Shown one piece after another: positions 35,018-43,900 of a stretch of DNA of 64,000 bases. A model generated the notes under the pieces. That model was not told the DNA's origin, did no database searches, and was given only the letters and a program-made list of their open reading frames with translations. The stretch is from Neobacillus drentensis (GTDB lineage Bacteria; Bacillota; Bacilli; Bacillales; Cytobacillaceae). Within the stretch, counting starts at the first letter, position 1. The number at the start of each line of letters is the position of its first letter. The stretch spans positions 3,660,501 to 3,724,500 of the forward strand of contig NZ_CP091110.1 of the NCBI RefSeq assembly GCF_021560175.1. The letters run 5' to 3'. A program made the translations under genes and the position numbers.

Positions 35018-36724
35018 TTATTCTACAAGTGGAATAAGTACTTCTACTCTAGTGCCAACCCCACTCTTACTAGTAAAAGAGAGACCATATTCTTGTCCAT
35101 AATTGATTTTGATTCGGTCGTCTATATTTTTTAATGCGAATACATGTTTCGCCTCTTTGATATTACTCATCATTTGTTTAATTTCATCTTCATCAACGCC
35201 AACACCATTATCGGAAACAATAAATTTAAGCCCTTTATCCACTCTGTTAATATTTATTTCAATTAAGCCACCTTCAATTACCTGCTCTAACCCGTGTATA
35301 ATCGCATTCTCAACTAACGGTTGAAGCACTAATTTTGGCATTTTATAGTCCAAAATTTCAGGAGGTATATCAATGTGAAGCTGCAAGCGTTTCCCATACT
35401 TTTGTTTTTGAATAAACATATAATTTTCCAAGAAGTCAACCTCTTGGCGAAGAGTAACAAAGGGTTCTCCCTTATTCAGAACATGCTTGAATATATCTGC
35501 TAGGGCTTCAATTTGCTCGCTAACATCATAGTTTTTATGCTTAATTGCCAGCCAATGAATAGAATCCAATGTATTGTATAAGAAATGAGGGTTTATTTGA
35601 GATTCTAAAGCTTTTAATTCAGCCTCTCTTTGCTTGATTTTTGTTAAATAAACGTCATTTATCGTATTATTCAACTGCTTTGCCATCCTCACAAATCCAT
35701 TGCTCACTTCCCCCATTTCATCTTTTGAATCAATGTTCAATGAAATATCAAAATTACCAGTTTTAAGTTTCTCCATTTCCTTTTGTAAATTTCGCAACGG
35801 CTTAACCATATATTTGTGCTGGACGAAAGAAAACAGAATACCAAAAAATATGCATAACAGTATGACAATGAACAAAATGGTATTAATCGTAGTTTTAACT
35901 GACGTGAACGAATGTTCCGGAATGCTTTGTATCAGTGTCCAATTTGTTGCCTCAATTGTATAAAAGAGCACAATACTCCTTTCTCCTTGAATACGGGCAG
36001 TAAAATAACCATTTTTCAAATGCAGTGTTTTCCGAACATAATCGATGTGATCAAGGTTTTCGCCCATCCGATTTCTTTCCGTTGAAGATAAGACCCGTCC
36101 GGACGAGTCTATTAGAAAGATTTGAGAACCGGAATAAGAATTCATTTTTTTGTAAAATTGGTAGAGCGATTCTTCTCGAATATCGAATCTTTCTATACCA
36201 AGCATCCTTCCCAAGCTTTGCATGTCCATAATAGCACGATAATAACTGATTTTTCCCGAAGAGGTTTCCCAGTAGCCTCTTCCTTTGAGCCGATTAGCAC
36301 GCCCAAATATCTTTTGATCCAAGTCCTGAGCTTGCCTTCCTCTATGAAAAATGACATGGTTTAGGGAGTACAGACTTATCGAATCAAAGTAATTTTTTGA
36401 TCCAACTACGTTATCAACCCAGTCGCTAATATTCCAATACATTTTTTCATATTCCGCTTGGTCGCCCATTTTGCCTTTGGTGTACTCTTGTACCAACTCA
36501 TTCGACAGAATTCGAACCGAAATATCGTTCGTATCCGTGACCAGTGAATCAAAACTATTTTCGGTTTGCTTCAACGTTTGAAGCGCATTTTCGCTTGCTT
36601 TGTTCAGTGCAAATTGGGAAAATTGATGATTCAAATAGATTCCTACAATGATTAAAGGAATGATAATTAATACCAATATTGAGATATATAATTTTAAACT
36701 TAAAGACAGATCCTTGAACTTCAT
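35018..36724 (-). CDS. Sensor histidine kinase (YesM-like), second pair
   Basis: About 568 residues from ATG 36722-36724 (MKFKDLSLSLKLYISILVLI); the frame extends to a TTG at 36766 without a good ribosome binding site. A first membrane helix, an extracellular dCache-like sensor with SSGRVLSSTERNRMG, a second helix (TILFIVILLCIFFGILFSF), HAMP, and the kinase core SQINPHFLYNTLDSIHWLAI with phospho-acceptor His. The ATPase has QPLVENAIIHGL and DNGVGV. It follows the ABC permease genes, so it likely senses the sugar carried by that transporter. Confidence 0.9.
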   Translation of the reverse strand: MKFKDLSLSLKLYISILVLIIIPLIIVGIYLNHQFSQFALNKASENALQTLKQTENSFDSLVTDTNDISVRILSNELVQEYTKGKMGDQAEYEKMYWNISDWVDNVVGSKNYFDSISLYSLNHVIFHRGRQAQDLDQKIFGRANRLKGRGYWETSSGKISYYRAIMDMQSLGRMLGIERFDIREESLYQFYKKMNSYSGSQIFLIDSSGRVLSSTERNRMGENLDHIDYVRKTLHLKNGYFTARIQGERSIVLFYTIEATNWTLIQSIPEHSFTSVKTTINTILFIVILLCIFFGILFSFVQHKYMVKPLRNLQKEMEKLKTGNFDISLNIDSKDEMGEVSNGFVRMAKQLNNTINDVYLTKIKQREAELKALESQINPHFLYNTLDSIHWLAIKHKNYDVSEQIEALADIFKHVLNKGEPFVTLRQEVDFLENYMFIQKQKYGKRLQLHIDIPPEILDYKMPKLVLQPLVENAIIHGLEQVIEGGLIEININRVDKGLKFIVSDNGVGVDEDEIKQMMSNIKEAKHVFALKNIDDRIKINYGQEYGLSFTSKSGVGTRVEVLIPLVE

Positions 36725-36769
36725 GATGAATTTAACCACACTCCAGGAAGTCTTTTTTATATACAAATA

Positions 36770-36796
36770 GAACGGCTTCGCAGCACCGAGCCGTTC
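36770..36796 (-). promoter_or_regulatory. Stem-loop between permease and kinase genes
   Basis: Perfect 8-bp arms GAACGGCT / AGCCGTTC with GC-rich loop; no T-run on the minus strand. Possible transcript-processing or partial attenuation site separating transporter and kinase expression. Confidence 0.45.
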
Positions 36797-36958
36797 TTCT
36801 TACCTTGCCTGAGATGGACAATTAAGTTCCCATAAGGCACCAAGTGATAAATACAAAGTCAACTGTTATATTTTCTTCGCCGTACCTTAAGATTCAACGT
36901 TTAGGCCCAATCGAATTTATTTCCGGCCTGATTTTTTTAAACCCTGCAAACAGACACT

Positions 36959-37795
36959 CTACCCTTTGACGGCTCCTGCAGTTAGACCTTGAACAAAATA
37001 GCGTTGCAGAAAGATAAAGAGAACAATAAGCGGAATTATGATCAAACATATTCCGGCAGTCATTAATCCCCAGTTTGTTGTGTACTCCCCTTGAAAATTT
37101 ACGAGACCAACAGATAGCGGAATGCCTTTATCTGTCGTCAAAGTAGCAATTTGTGCCCACATTAACTCTCCCCATACAAATGCAAAATTAAACACCGTAC
37201 ATGTGGCGACGGCACCGCTTGATAATGGAAAGACAATTCTGAATAGCAATCCTAATTCACTGCAGCCGTCCATTCTCGCCGATTCTATTAATTCTTCGGG
37301 TATCGTCCGGAAAAAATTATACAAGATAACGATACTTCCCGGCATCAACCATCCTACATAGGCGACAATTATCGGAAGATAAGTGACATTTATCATTTTT
37401 AATTTAGCCATCATCATATATAGGGGTATAATCATAGACTCCGGCGGCAAGATCATCAAGATAAATAAAAAGCTTACGAACGCTCCTGCGAACGGGACGC
37501 GTAATCTAGCCAAAGCAAAAGCTGCAAAGGTTGCCAACACTGTTACGGTAAACAGCGTTACAACCGCAATAACGACGCTGTTTACTAAATAATCTCCTAT
37601 ATGCCCAACCTTAAATGCCTCAACATAATTCTCAGTATGGAATTTGGTAGGTAATGACCATAAATTCGAATAAAACTCTTCTGTTGTTTTAAAAGAGGTG
37701 GATATAGTAAAAAGAACCGGATAGATGTTGACTACTGCAAATATAATAAGAGAAAGACGAATGAATATGGGGGAATTCTCTCTTCTAGTATTCAT
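36959..37795 (-). CDS. Carbohydrate ABC transporter permease (CUT1, MalG/LplC/YesQ-like)
   Basis: About 278 residues from ATG 37793-37795 (MNTRRENSPIFIRLSLIIF); the frame extends 16 codons upstream inside the preceding gene without a start signal. Six membrane helices. The EAA loop for ATPase contact reads ELIESARMDGCSELGLLFRIVFP. The C-terminus FLQRYFVQGLTAGAVKG is typical of MalG-type CUT1 permeases. It overlaps the other permease gene by 11 bases. No ATPase is encoded nearby; CUT1 systems in Bacillus commonly use a shared MsmX-type ATPase. Confidence 0.92.
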   Translation of the reverse strand: MNTRRENSPIFIRLSLIIFAVVNIYPVLFTISTSFKTTEEFYSNLWSLPTKFHTENYVEAFKVGHIGDYLVNSVVIAVVTLFTVTVLATFAAFALARLRVPFAGAFVSFLFILMILPPESMIIPLYMMMAKLKMINVTYLPIIVAYVGWLMPGSIVILYNFFRTIPEELIESARMDGCSELGLLFRIVFPLSSGAVATCTVFNFAFVWGELMWAQIATLTTDKGIPLSVGLVNFQGEYTTNWGLMTAGICLIIIPLIVLFIFLQRYFVQGLTAGAVKG

Positions 37796-38744
37796 AAACA
37801 TCACCCTTTGATAGCTTTTGAGAAATGAAAATAATAATGGCAACGAGAATAGTAAACACTACACCGATAGTTGCTGCATATCCGAATTGATTAAAACGGA
37901 AACCTACATCCAACATCTGGATTGGTACGATTTTCGAATAATCACCGGGTCCACCTTTTGTCATCGTATAGACGAAATCATAGGCTTTAAAGGCACCGAT
38001 GATCACCAACATTGATACTAAACCGATCGTTGGCTTGATAAGCGGCAGGATAATCATTTGGATTTGGCGGAAGTAGTTTGCTCCTTCGAGTCTTGCAGCT
38101 TCAAACATAGAAGCCGGAATTGTAACAATGGCTGTATAGAAAAGCATCATAACGGAACCAGTACCTTTCCAGCCGCTTACGACAGCCAATGTCCACAGAA
38201 CAAGTCCAGGTTTTGCTAGCCAGGCTTGTCCTAAACTTCCCAATCCGATTATTTTTAAAAATTGGTTTATTAGTCCGTCAGGGCTTAAAATAAAAGTAAA
38301 CAATAATCCGATGACGACAAAAGGCATCATGCTTGGTGTAAAGAAAATCAATCGAAATACCGATCCCTGCTTATCGCTAATCTTATACACCATTAATGCG
38401 AGCACTAGCCCTCCAAGTATAGCAATCACGGAAGAGATAACTGCGATAAAAATGGAATATCCAAATCCTTTGAGGGTAATCGAATCATGGATTAGTTGGC
38501 TATAATTTGCCAAACCCACAATTTTAAGACCTGATAATGGACTCCAATCCGCAAAAGATAATACGAAATTCCAAATAATCGGTATTAACATCGTAAATAT
38601 GATTAAGATAGCTGCTGGCATAAGTAACGTAACCCCTAATAACCGCTGCTTAAAATTTATGGATCGACCTTTTGATCTACTGGTCACTGGGTACTTTGAC
38701 TGCTGCTTAATATTTATGGCTTGACCTTTTGGTTGACTGGTCAC
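37785..38744 (-). CDS. Carbohydrate ABC transporter permease (CUT1, MalF/LplB/YesP-like)
   Basis: 319 residues from a GTG with GGAGGAGAG upstream. Six membrane helices, and the EAA loop ASMFEAARLEGANYFRQIQMIILP. The first 36 residues contain an internal tandem duplication: MTSQPKGQAINIKQQ is echoed by VTSRSKGRSINFKQR, placed in the cytoplasmic N-terminal tail. The partner permease follows with an 11-base overlap, and the binding protein lies 84 bases upstream with a stem-loop in between. Confidence 0.92.
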   Translation of the reverse strand: MTSQPKGQAINIKQQSKYPVTSRSKGRSINFKQRLLGVTLLMPAAILIIFTMLIPIIWNFVLSFADWSPLSGLKIVGLANYSQLIHDSITLKGFGYSIFIAVISSVIAILGGLVLALMVYKISDKQGSVFRLIFFTPSMMPFVVIGLLFTFILSPDGLINQFLKIIGLGSLGQAWLAKPGLVLWTLAVVSGWKGTGSVMMLFYTAIVTIPASMFEAARLEGANYFRQIQMIILPLIKPTIGLVSMLVIIGAFKAYDFVYTMTKGGPGDYSKIVPIQMLDVGFRFNQFGYAATIGVVFTILVAIIIFISQKLSKGDVYEY

Positions 38745-38766
38745 CTTGCGCTCTCCTCCTCCAAAT

Positions 38767-38804
38767 GATAATGGGCATAAGACAAATCGTTTATGCCCAT
38801 TATC
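38767..38804 (-). promoter_or_regulatory. Intercistronic stem-loop between binding protein and permease genes
   Basis: Perfect 14-bp arms GATAATGGGCATAA and TTATGCCCATTATC around a 10-base loop. No T-run follows on the minus strand. Such structures behind binding-protein genes typically protect upstream mRNA and reduce downstream expression. Confidence 0.6.
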
Positions 38805-38827
38805 GTAATCACCTATTAATGAACTGA

Positions 38828-40111
38828 CTACTTTTTCTGCTTGATGGCATCCAATCTCAGCTTTTCGAGATCTTTCAGTGTTGTCTTGGGATTAAAGATA
38901 TAATTCGCTGGGATTTTATTACCGATATAATCATTCATTTGTGGAGAAATACTAGTAATTTCTTTCTCAGTATAGAGATTCCCAGCGTCCCTAGCATAAA
39001 GTGCAATTTTTGGATCATCAGATTTCACGTCTTTAATCGAAACCGGCGAACCGTTATCTACTCGTTTCTGAAGAACTTCCTTACTAGTTAAATATTTCAA
39101 GATCTCAATCGAAGCTTCCGGATGTTTCGCATTGGCCGGAATCATAAAACCATTGGCCGTACCCATAACTTTTGAACGAGGACCCATATGCGGGAAGGTT
39201 AAGATTTGTGCATTTTTTACTCCAGAGTTTTTGATCGCTGTACCGGCAAGGTAATTAATGTAACCCATAAATGCTATCTTTTTAGACTTAAAGGCGTTCA
39301 AAACTTGATCCCCAGTCATGGTAAGCGCACCCTCGCCCGGATAAACATATCCCTTATCATAGAGCCTCTTTGTTGCATCAAAAACTTTTACAACTTCTGG
39401 GTCATTGAACGAAATTTTACCTTCTGACCATTCTTTAACTTTTGAATCATTCGGCCATACTGCACGTAAATTATTTCTTACCAACCAGCCTGCCCAATCG
39501 CTTTGCATTCCAAGAGGTGTAATTCCTAACTTCTCTTTAACTTTAGTCATTGCAGATGTGAATTCATCCCATGTCGGCTGGTCCGGAATTGTGACTCCAG
39601 CTTGATCCAAAAGGTCTTTATTTGCTATCATCATCGGATATACAGGGGTTTGCGGGACTGCATATATTTTACCTTTTATGGTTGCCAAGTCTAAGGAACC
39701 GTCAATGAATGTGTTCATCCACTCATTATTATTTGCTTTCAAATAGGGAGTGAGATCCAATGCCATATCGCCCTCGGTGAAATCTCCCATACCACTTGTC
39801 CAATAAAAAGAAAGGTCAACGGGTTCGCCTGCGGCGATCGAAGTTTTAACAGTCTTTAAAACGTTACCATCAACTGGTTTGAATGTGATATCATATTTAT
39901 TAGCGAATTTTTTAGTGACCAACTCTTCTTCTCGTTTCCCATTCACATCATCTGGCCAGGCGATCATTAAGGTGAGATTAATTTTTTCACCTGACTTGGA
40001 ACCTGACGATGAGTTAGAGGTTGCCTCGTTGGTAGAGCTGCAAGCACTTACAATTAGAGAAATGCAAATTAACAAGATTAGAACAAGACTAGTTTTCTTG
40101 GAAAATTTCAC
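38828..40111 (-). CDS. Sugar-binding lipoprotein of the CUT1 ABC transporter (YesO-like)
   Basis: 427 residues. Lipoprotein signal: hydrophobic LVLILLICISLIVSAC with Cys at the lipobox, then a Ser/Asn linker. Family features of the extracellular type-1 solute-binding proteins: MIAWPDDVNGKREEELVTKKF, DLSFYWTSGMGDFTEGDMALDL, GKIYAVPQTPVYPMMIANKDLLDQAGV. GTG start at 40109-40111 behind AGGAGG. First gene of the operon that continues with two permeases and a YesM-like kinase. A cre-like palindrome lies 46 bases upstream. The substrate is an oligosaccharide of unknown type. Confidence 0.92.
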   Translation of the reverse strand: MKFSKKTSLVLILLICISLIVSACSSTNEATSNSSSGSKSGEKINLTLMIAWPDDVNGKREEELVTKKFANKYDITFKPVDGNVLKTVKTSIAAGEPVDLSFYWTSGMGDFTEGDMALDLTPYLKANNNEWMNTFIDGSLDLATIKGKIYAVPQTPVYPMMIANKDLLDQAGVTIPDQPTWDEFTSAMTKVKEKLGITPLGMQSDWAGWLVRNNLRAVWPNDSKVKEWSEGKISFNDPEVVKVFDATKRLYDKGYVYPGEGALTMTGDQVLNAFKSKKIAFMGYINYLAGTAIKNSGVKNAQILTFPHMGPRSKVMGTANGFMIPANAKHPEASIEILKYLTSKEVLQKRVDNGSPVSIKDVKSDDPKIALYARDAGNLYTEKEITSISPQMNDYIGNKIPANYIFNPKTTLKDLEKLRLDAIKQKK

Positions 40112-40156
40112 TTTTGACCCTCCTGATATTTAATATAAAATATTTTAATATTTGAA

Positions 40157-40170
40157 TGCGCGCGCTTTCA
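40157..40170 (-). promoter_or_regulatory. cre-like palindrome upstream of the binding-protein gene
   Basis: Minus-strand TGAAAGCGCGCGCA matches the CcpA consensus except at two positions and is part of a larger near-palindrome TGAAAGCGCGCGCATTCA. Catabolite repression of the transporter is inferred. Confidence 0.45.
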
Positions 40171-40342
40171 TATAAAAATTATAATATTCCAAAAAATTAA
40201 GGTGTATAAGAAAAACTACAAATACTTTAGATTTTCTTTGGGTGAGTCAATGCGATGTAAATTTAATAGAAAAAATTAATCAAAGATTAGTCCATTACTT
40301 TACAAGACTACGATTTTCTTACTTTTGTTTCCAAAGTCTGTG

Positions 40343-40654
40343 TTAATATGGCTTTTCTTGTCTTATTTTTTCTCTTTTCACATCCTGGAATTTTTTTATT
40401 ATCAGGTCTAATAGATCTAGATTATTATCAATAAAAGTTAATCGTTCCTGACTAACTCTGTGCCATTCATAATTACCCATGTTAAGTGCGATAGAATAGC
40501 GTATTCCAGGTGAGTACAGCTGATGTAGCTTGCTAATAATATAACTACTTCCGACAACACCATCATATCCGTTTATTATGGTTTCAATGTCGTTTTTTAC
40601 CCATTTTGGAGTTACCTCCAAAGCCTTTTTAGTTAACACTTCGTATTCTCTCAA
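40343..40654 (-). CDS. Small hypothetical protein
   Basis: 103 residues from a TTG preceded by GAGGTGAT at good spacing. The sequence is mixed alpha/beta and charged: EVLTKKALEVTPKWVKNDIE, GYDGVVGSSYIISKLHQLYS, GIRYSIALNMGNYEWHRVSQ, ending in a Lys/Arg-rich tail. There is no signal peptide, membrane segment or cysteine motif. I do not recognise the family. It stands alone between the GPH symporter gene (140 bases away, same direction) and the ABC operon. Confidence 0.6.
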   Translation of the reverse strand: MREYEVLTKKALEVTPKWVKNDIETIINGYDGVVGSSYIISKLHQLYSPGIRYSIALNMGNYEWHRVSQERLTFIDNNLDLLDLIIKKFQDVKREKIRQEKPY

Positions 40655-40793
40655 GATATCACCTCATATATCATTTGACTCATTTCCAAATTAATTAAAA
40701 GATTATTCTGATTTTCTTATTCTCCGGTATGTCAAATGATAGTTTCATATTTAATTCGCCACTCTTTGTTTTTACAGTACATGTAATGACAAA

Positions 40794-42212
40794 TTAGACT
40801 GTCATTTTACCTTGTGCATTCTTTCTACGCTCTGCCAATTCCTTACCAATCTGAACTTGCTTTTCCTCTGTTAGATCAAACCATAAGATGGAAATTCCTA
40901 GTGTACCCAAAATTGAAGGTAGAACAAATATTACGATTTTAAGCCCAAAGAGGGTGGAACTACTTTGCTCTACTCCAGGTACGTAACCAATAACAGACAG
41001 TGCGCCTGCAGCTATCGCACCTGATAAAGCGGTTGCAAATGTTTGTGTAAATCCGCTGATAGAACTCATAAATGCATTGATATTCATCCCTGTTTTCCAC
41101 TCGGTATAATCGATTGCAGCCGGCATCAATGCCCCCGAAGCAGGACCACTCAATGAACCAATTAATGTGGTAATAACTGAAATAACGATAAAAATGATTA
41201 AACCAGTATTATTAGCAGGAATGAATAACAATATCGGTCCTGATATCAGTCCTACAACAACGCTCGTTAAAATGGTAACTTTTAATCCAAAACGCTTAAT
41301 GACTATATGACTTAAGGCTACACCAATAAGGGCAGGTACCAAACCAATGATTCCCATTATTGCCATTAAGCCTTCATTGTGGAAAAAGTATTTAAAAAAG
41401 TGAATTTGAACAGCAGCCCTTACCCCAGCTGATAAGGTAGCTCCAAATAGACTCAAATAAATGATGACAGCCGTTTTATTTGTAAAAGTAGCTGCAAAAA
41501 TTTGTTTAAATGAGGGTGACTTTCCATCTCTTTTTGTTTCTACCATATATCTTTCCTTTATTTTTGATCCCTGGTAAATTGCTACTAATACAGTGAAAAC
41601 ACCAGCAATTGCCATCAATAAAGAAAATCCTTTAGCATCATTCCCGCCTCCTAAAGTCTTGTATAAGGGTACTGCACCTACGGCAACAACTAAAGCTCCA
41701 GCCATAATAGATAGATATCCTAATTGCCCTAATGATACCCTTTCATCCACTCTTTTCGTCACAGTCGGGACTACTGCGCCTCCTGGTAAAGAGATGATTG
41801 CTGATATAACACTATAAAAAATATAAGTACTAATGGCGTACACTAAATTTCCGGTCGGACTTAAATTTGGATTAGTAAAAGTTAACCATCCTGTAATACC
41901 AAAAGGGACTCCTAAGATGATAAACCATGGTGTGTATTTCCCCCATGGGGTTTTCACTTTATCTATAAAAGCGCCGAAAAATGGCGCTATGATTGCATCC
42001 AAAATACGAATAACTAGAAATAGTACTGCTATATAAGCGGGTTTAATTTTCATAATGTCAGTGTAGAAGAAAAGTAAATACATTTGCGTCATTTGAGTAT
42101 GAAACGTATTAGGCGCACCGCCGACCACGAGGGCTATCTTTTCACCTAGCTTTAGTTTTGGTGCTTCAAAATCTTCAATATCTACAGTTTTAATCGCTTT
42201 TGTGGCTTCCAT
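40794..42212 (-). CDS. GPH-family glycoside:cation symporter, second copy
   Basis: 472 residues, 12 predicted membrane segments. Family signatures: RILDAIIAPFFGAFIDKVKTPWGKYTPW in the first cytoplasmic loop and AAIDYTEWKTGMNINAFMSSISG in the eighth-helix region. ATG 42210-42212 is preceded by GGGGAA. It follows a GH43 gene (120 bases) and tannase-like copy 2 further upstream, mirroring the symporter plus tannase-like arrangement at 14.6-18 kb. It is likely the entry route for that module's substrate. Confidence 0.9.
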   Translation of the reverse strand: MEATKAIKTVDIEDFEAPKLKLGEKIALVVGGAPNTFHTQMTQMYLLFFYTDIMKIKPAYIAVLFLVIRILDAIIAPFFGAFIDKVKTPWGKYTPWFIILGVPFGITGWLTFTNPNLSPTGNLVYAISTYIFYSVISAIISLPGGAVVPTVTKRVDERVSLGQLGYLSIMAGALVVAVGAVPLYKTLGGGNDAKGFSLLMAIAGVFTVLVAIYQGSKIKERYMVETKRDGKSPSFKQIFAATFTNKTAVIIYLSLFGATLSAGVRAAVQIHFFKYFFHNEGLMAIMGIIGLVPALIGVALSHIVIKRFGLKVTILTSVVVGLISGPILLFIPANNTGLIIFIVISVITTLIGSLSGPASGALMPAAIDYTEWKTGMNINAFMSSISGFTQTFATALSGAIAAGALSVIGYVPGVEQSSSTLFGLKIVIFVLPSILGTLGISILWFDLTEEKQVQIGKELAERRKNAQGKMTV

Positions 42213-42331
42213 CGTAATTCCCCATTCATAGTTTTATTAAAGCCATTGGTTTTGTGCACATTATAGCCGGCAAACAGTCTGTTTATGTTACAAAATTGAA
42301 CGAATCATAAGCAGCCTACTTCAACTTTAGC

Positions 42332-43768
42332 CTAGTGTAAACGATTTAAAGTCAACTTCCCTGTGCCTTTGAACTGAAAAAACAAAGCAGATACAGCCTC
42401 TTTTACTTCCAGTGCACCTTCAAAATTTTGATAAGTATCACCCGCGTCGATTGGAATCCGGGTAACTATTTTTCCTCCGACACTGGATAGTACGATCATT
42501 TCCCCTCTTGCATTCCCTCGAACCTGCAACGAGATCTTTGTAGTTTCTTGCAAATCGAAGTATTTAAATCCCGCAACCGCTCCATCTTGCATGTTGGCAA
42601 TATATTGATCACGGTGCTCTTCACGGTCTATGCCGCTTTGTGTAAAGTATGGATGAATCTCATAGTCTTCTAGGTACGTGCTAATGTGGCATGCCCCAAG
42701 CTTTGAATATAGATTGCAGGCGATAAAAGCTCCGTATTCGCCTATACCAACAAGCGGACCGTCGTTGAGTCCACAGCTTGTCATCTCTACTTGTTTAATG
42801 TATCCGCTTTTATCTATATCAATTTTTTCTGCACAAGCTTGTCGTGAAAACGCATGCTTATTGGTTTGTCTATGATAAAAAACATACCACTGGTCATTTA
42901 TTTCAACCATGCTACCATGGTTGTTGCCTGTGTAATTTAGCCTTTCCACTTCCGTTCTGCCATTCAGAAAAATATCTCCTTTACTAATAATGGTCCCTCC
43001 ATATACAAAACCGCCATCCGGCCTGTCACTTGTTGCATAGCACAATTCATGACTATTTATGGAGGAGTAGATAAAGTAATAGGTATTGCCTATTTTTCGC
43101 ATCGAACTCGCTTCAAAAAACTCATGTCCTATAAAACTAGTCCCATTGGCATGTCCTACCTTTGGTAAAATCAACTTCGGGCCTGCCTTTACAGTCAGCA
43201 TATCCGGCTCCAATTCAAAGCAATAAGCCCCTTCATACTTACGGCTTTTAAACAACTGATCGCATTGCTCACTATCCTCTGGCCCAAAGCCTGAATATAG
43301 GTAAATTCGGCCATCATCATCCATAAAAATTCCTGGATCAAATTGAAATATATCATCATTGCTTTCCCCTACTAATTTTCCATTTTGATACCTAACGGAA
43401 CCATAGTATTGGAAAGTGCCAGCCGGGGTATCACAAACGGCGACAGACATGACTCCTAGCATATCAAGGGCGTAGTAGAGGTAATAGCGGCCATCTGGTC
43501 CTTGTTGAATATCTGGTGCAAACAAACATCTAGTACCATCCGTGTTCATTGGATCTTGATTTTTGCGGTAGATAATTCCTTCGTATCGCCAATCATAAAG
43601 ACTATCTAATGGAGCAGACCAGCAAACATAATCGTTTTCGCAGAATCTTTCCCCATTGAACTTGTCGTGGGAGCCATAAACAAATAGTCTATCACCAAAA
43701 ACATAGGGTTCCCCATCAGGTATATACTCATAACTCGGAAGGAATGGATTAAACACTTGCTTTTTCAT
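42332..43768 (-). CDS. GH43 glycosidase (arabinofuranosidase/xylosidase type) with C-terminal beta domain
   Basis: 478 residues, no signal peptide. The five-bladed propeller spans residues 1-310: PDGEPYVFGDRLFVYGSHDKF with the catalytic-base Asp region, CLFAPDIQQGPDGRYYLYYA, FDPGIFMDDDGRIYLYSGFG (pKa-modulating Asp), and FFEASSMRKIGNTYYFIYSS (general-acid Glu). Residues about 345-478 form a CBM6-like beta sandwich (ATKISLQVRGNARGEMIVLS-type segment). AAGGAGG precedes ATG. It lies 132 bases downstream of the tannase-like gene and upstream of the symporter. It likely removes alpha-arabinofuranosyl or beta-xylosyl residues. Confidence 0.88.
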   Translation of the reverse strand: MKKQVFNPFLPSYEYIPDGEPYVFGDRLFVYGSHDKFNGERFCENDYVCWSAPLDSLYDWRYEGIIYRKNQDPMNTDGTRCLFAPDIQQGPDGRYYLYYALDMLGVMSVAVCDTPAGTFQYYGSVRYQNGKLVGESNDDIFQFDPGIFMDDDGRIYLYSGFGPEDSEQCDQLFKSRKYEGAYCFELEPDMLTVKAGPKLILPKVGHANGTSFIGHEFFEASSMRKIGNTYYFIYSSINSHELCYATSDRPDGGFVYGGTIISKGDIFLNGRTEVERLNYTGNNHGSMVEINDQWYVFYHRQTNKHAFSRQACAEKIDIDKSGYIKQVEMTSCGLNDGPLVGIGEYGAFIACNLYSKLGACHISTYLEDYEIHPYFTQSGIDREEHRDQYIANMQDGAVAGFKYFDLQETTKISLQVRGNARGEMIVLSSVGGKIVTRIPIDAGDTYQNFEGALEVKEAVSALFFQFKGTGKLTLNRLH

Positions 43769-43900
43769 ATATCCTCCTTAAAGAGAAGCAGTGAATTTCG
43801 TATTTAAAAAAACAACTTCAAATGTGTCCACCCTTTGTTAAGAATTGAAAGAGTGAGACACATTTTAATGAAGTTTCGGAAAGAATATCTATTATATGGC

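Noticed and set aside
43822..43863. Inverted repeat ATGTGTC/GACACAT after the tannase-like copy 2 gene as a terminator
   Set aside because: Only 7 bp with a long loop, and the T-run begins several bases beyond the stem; could not be separated from chance.
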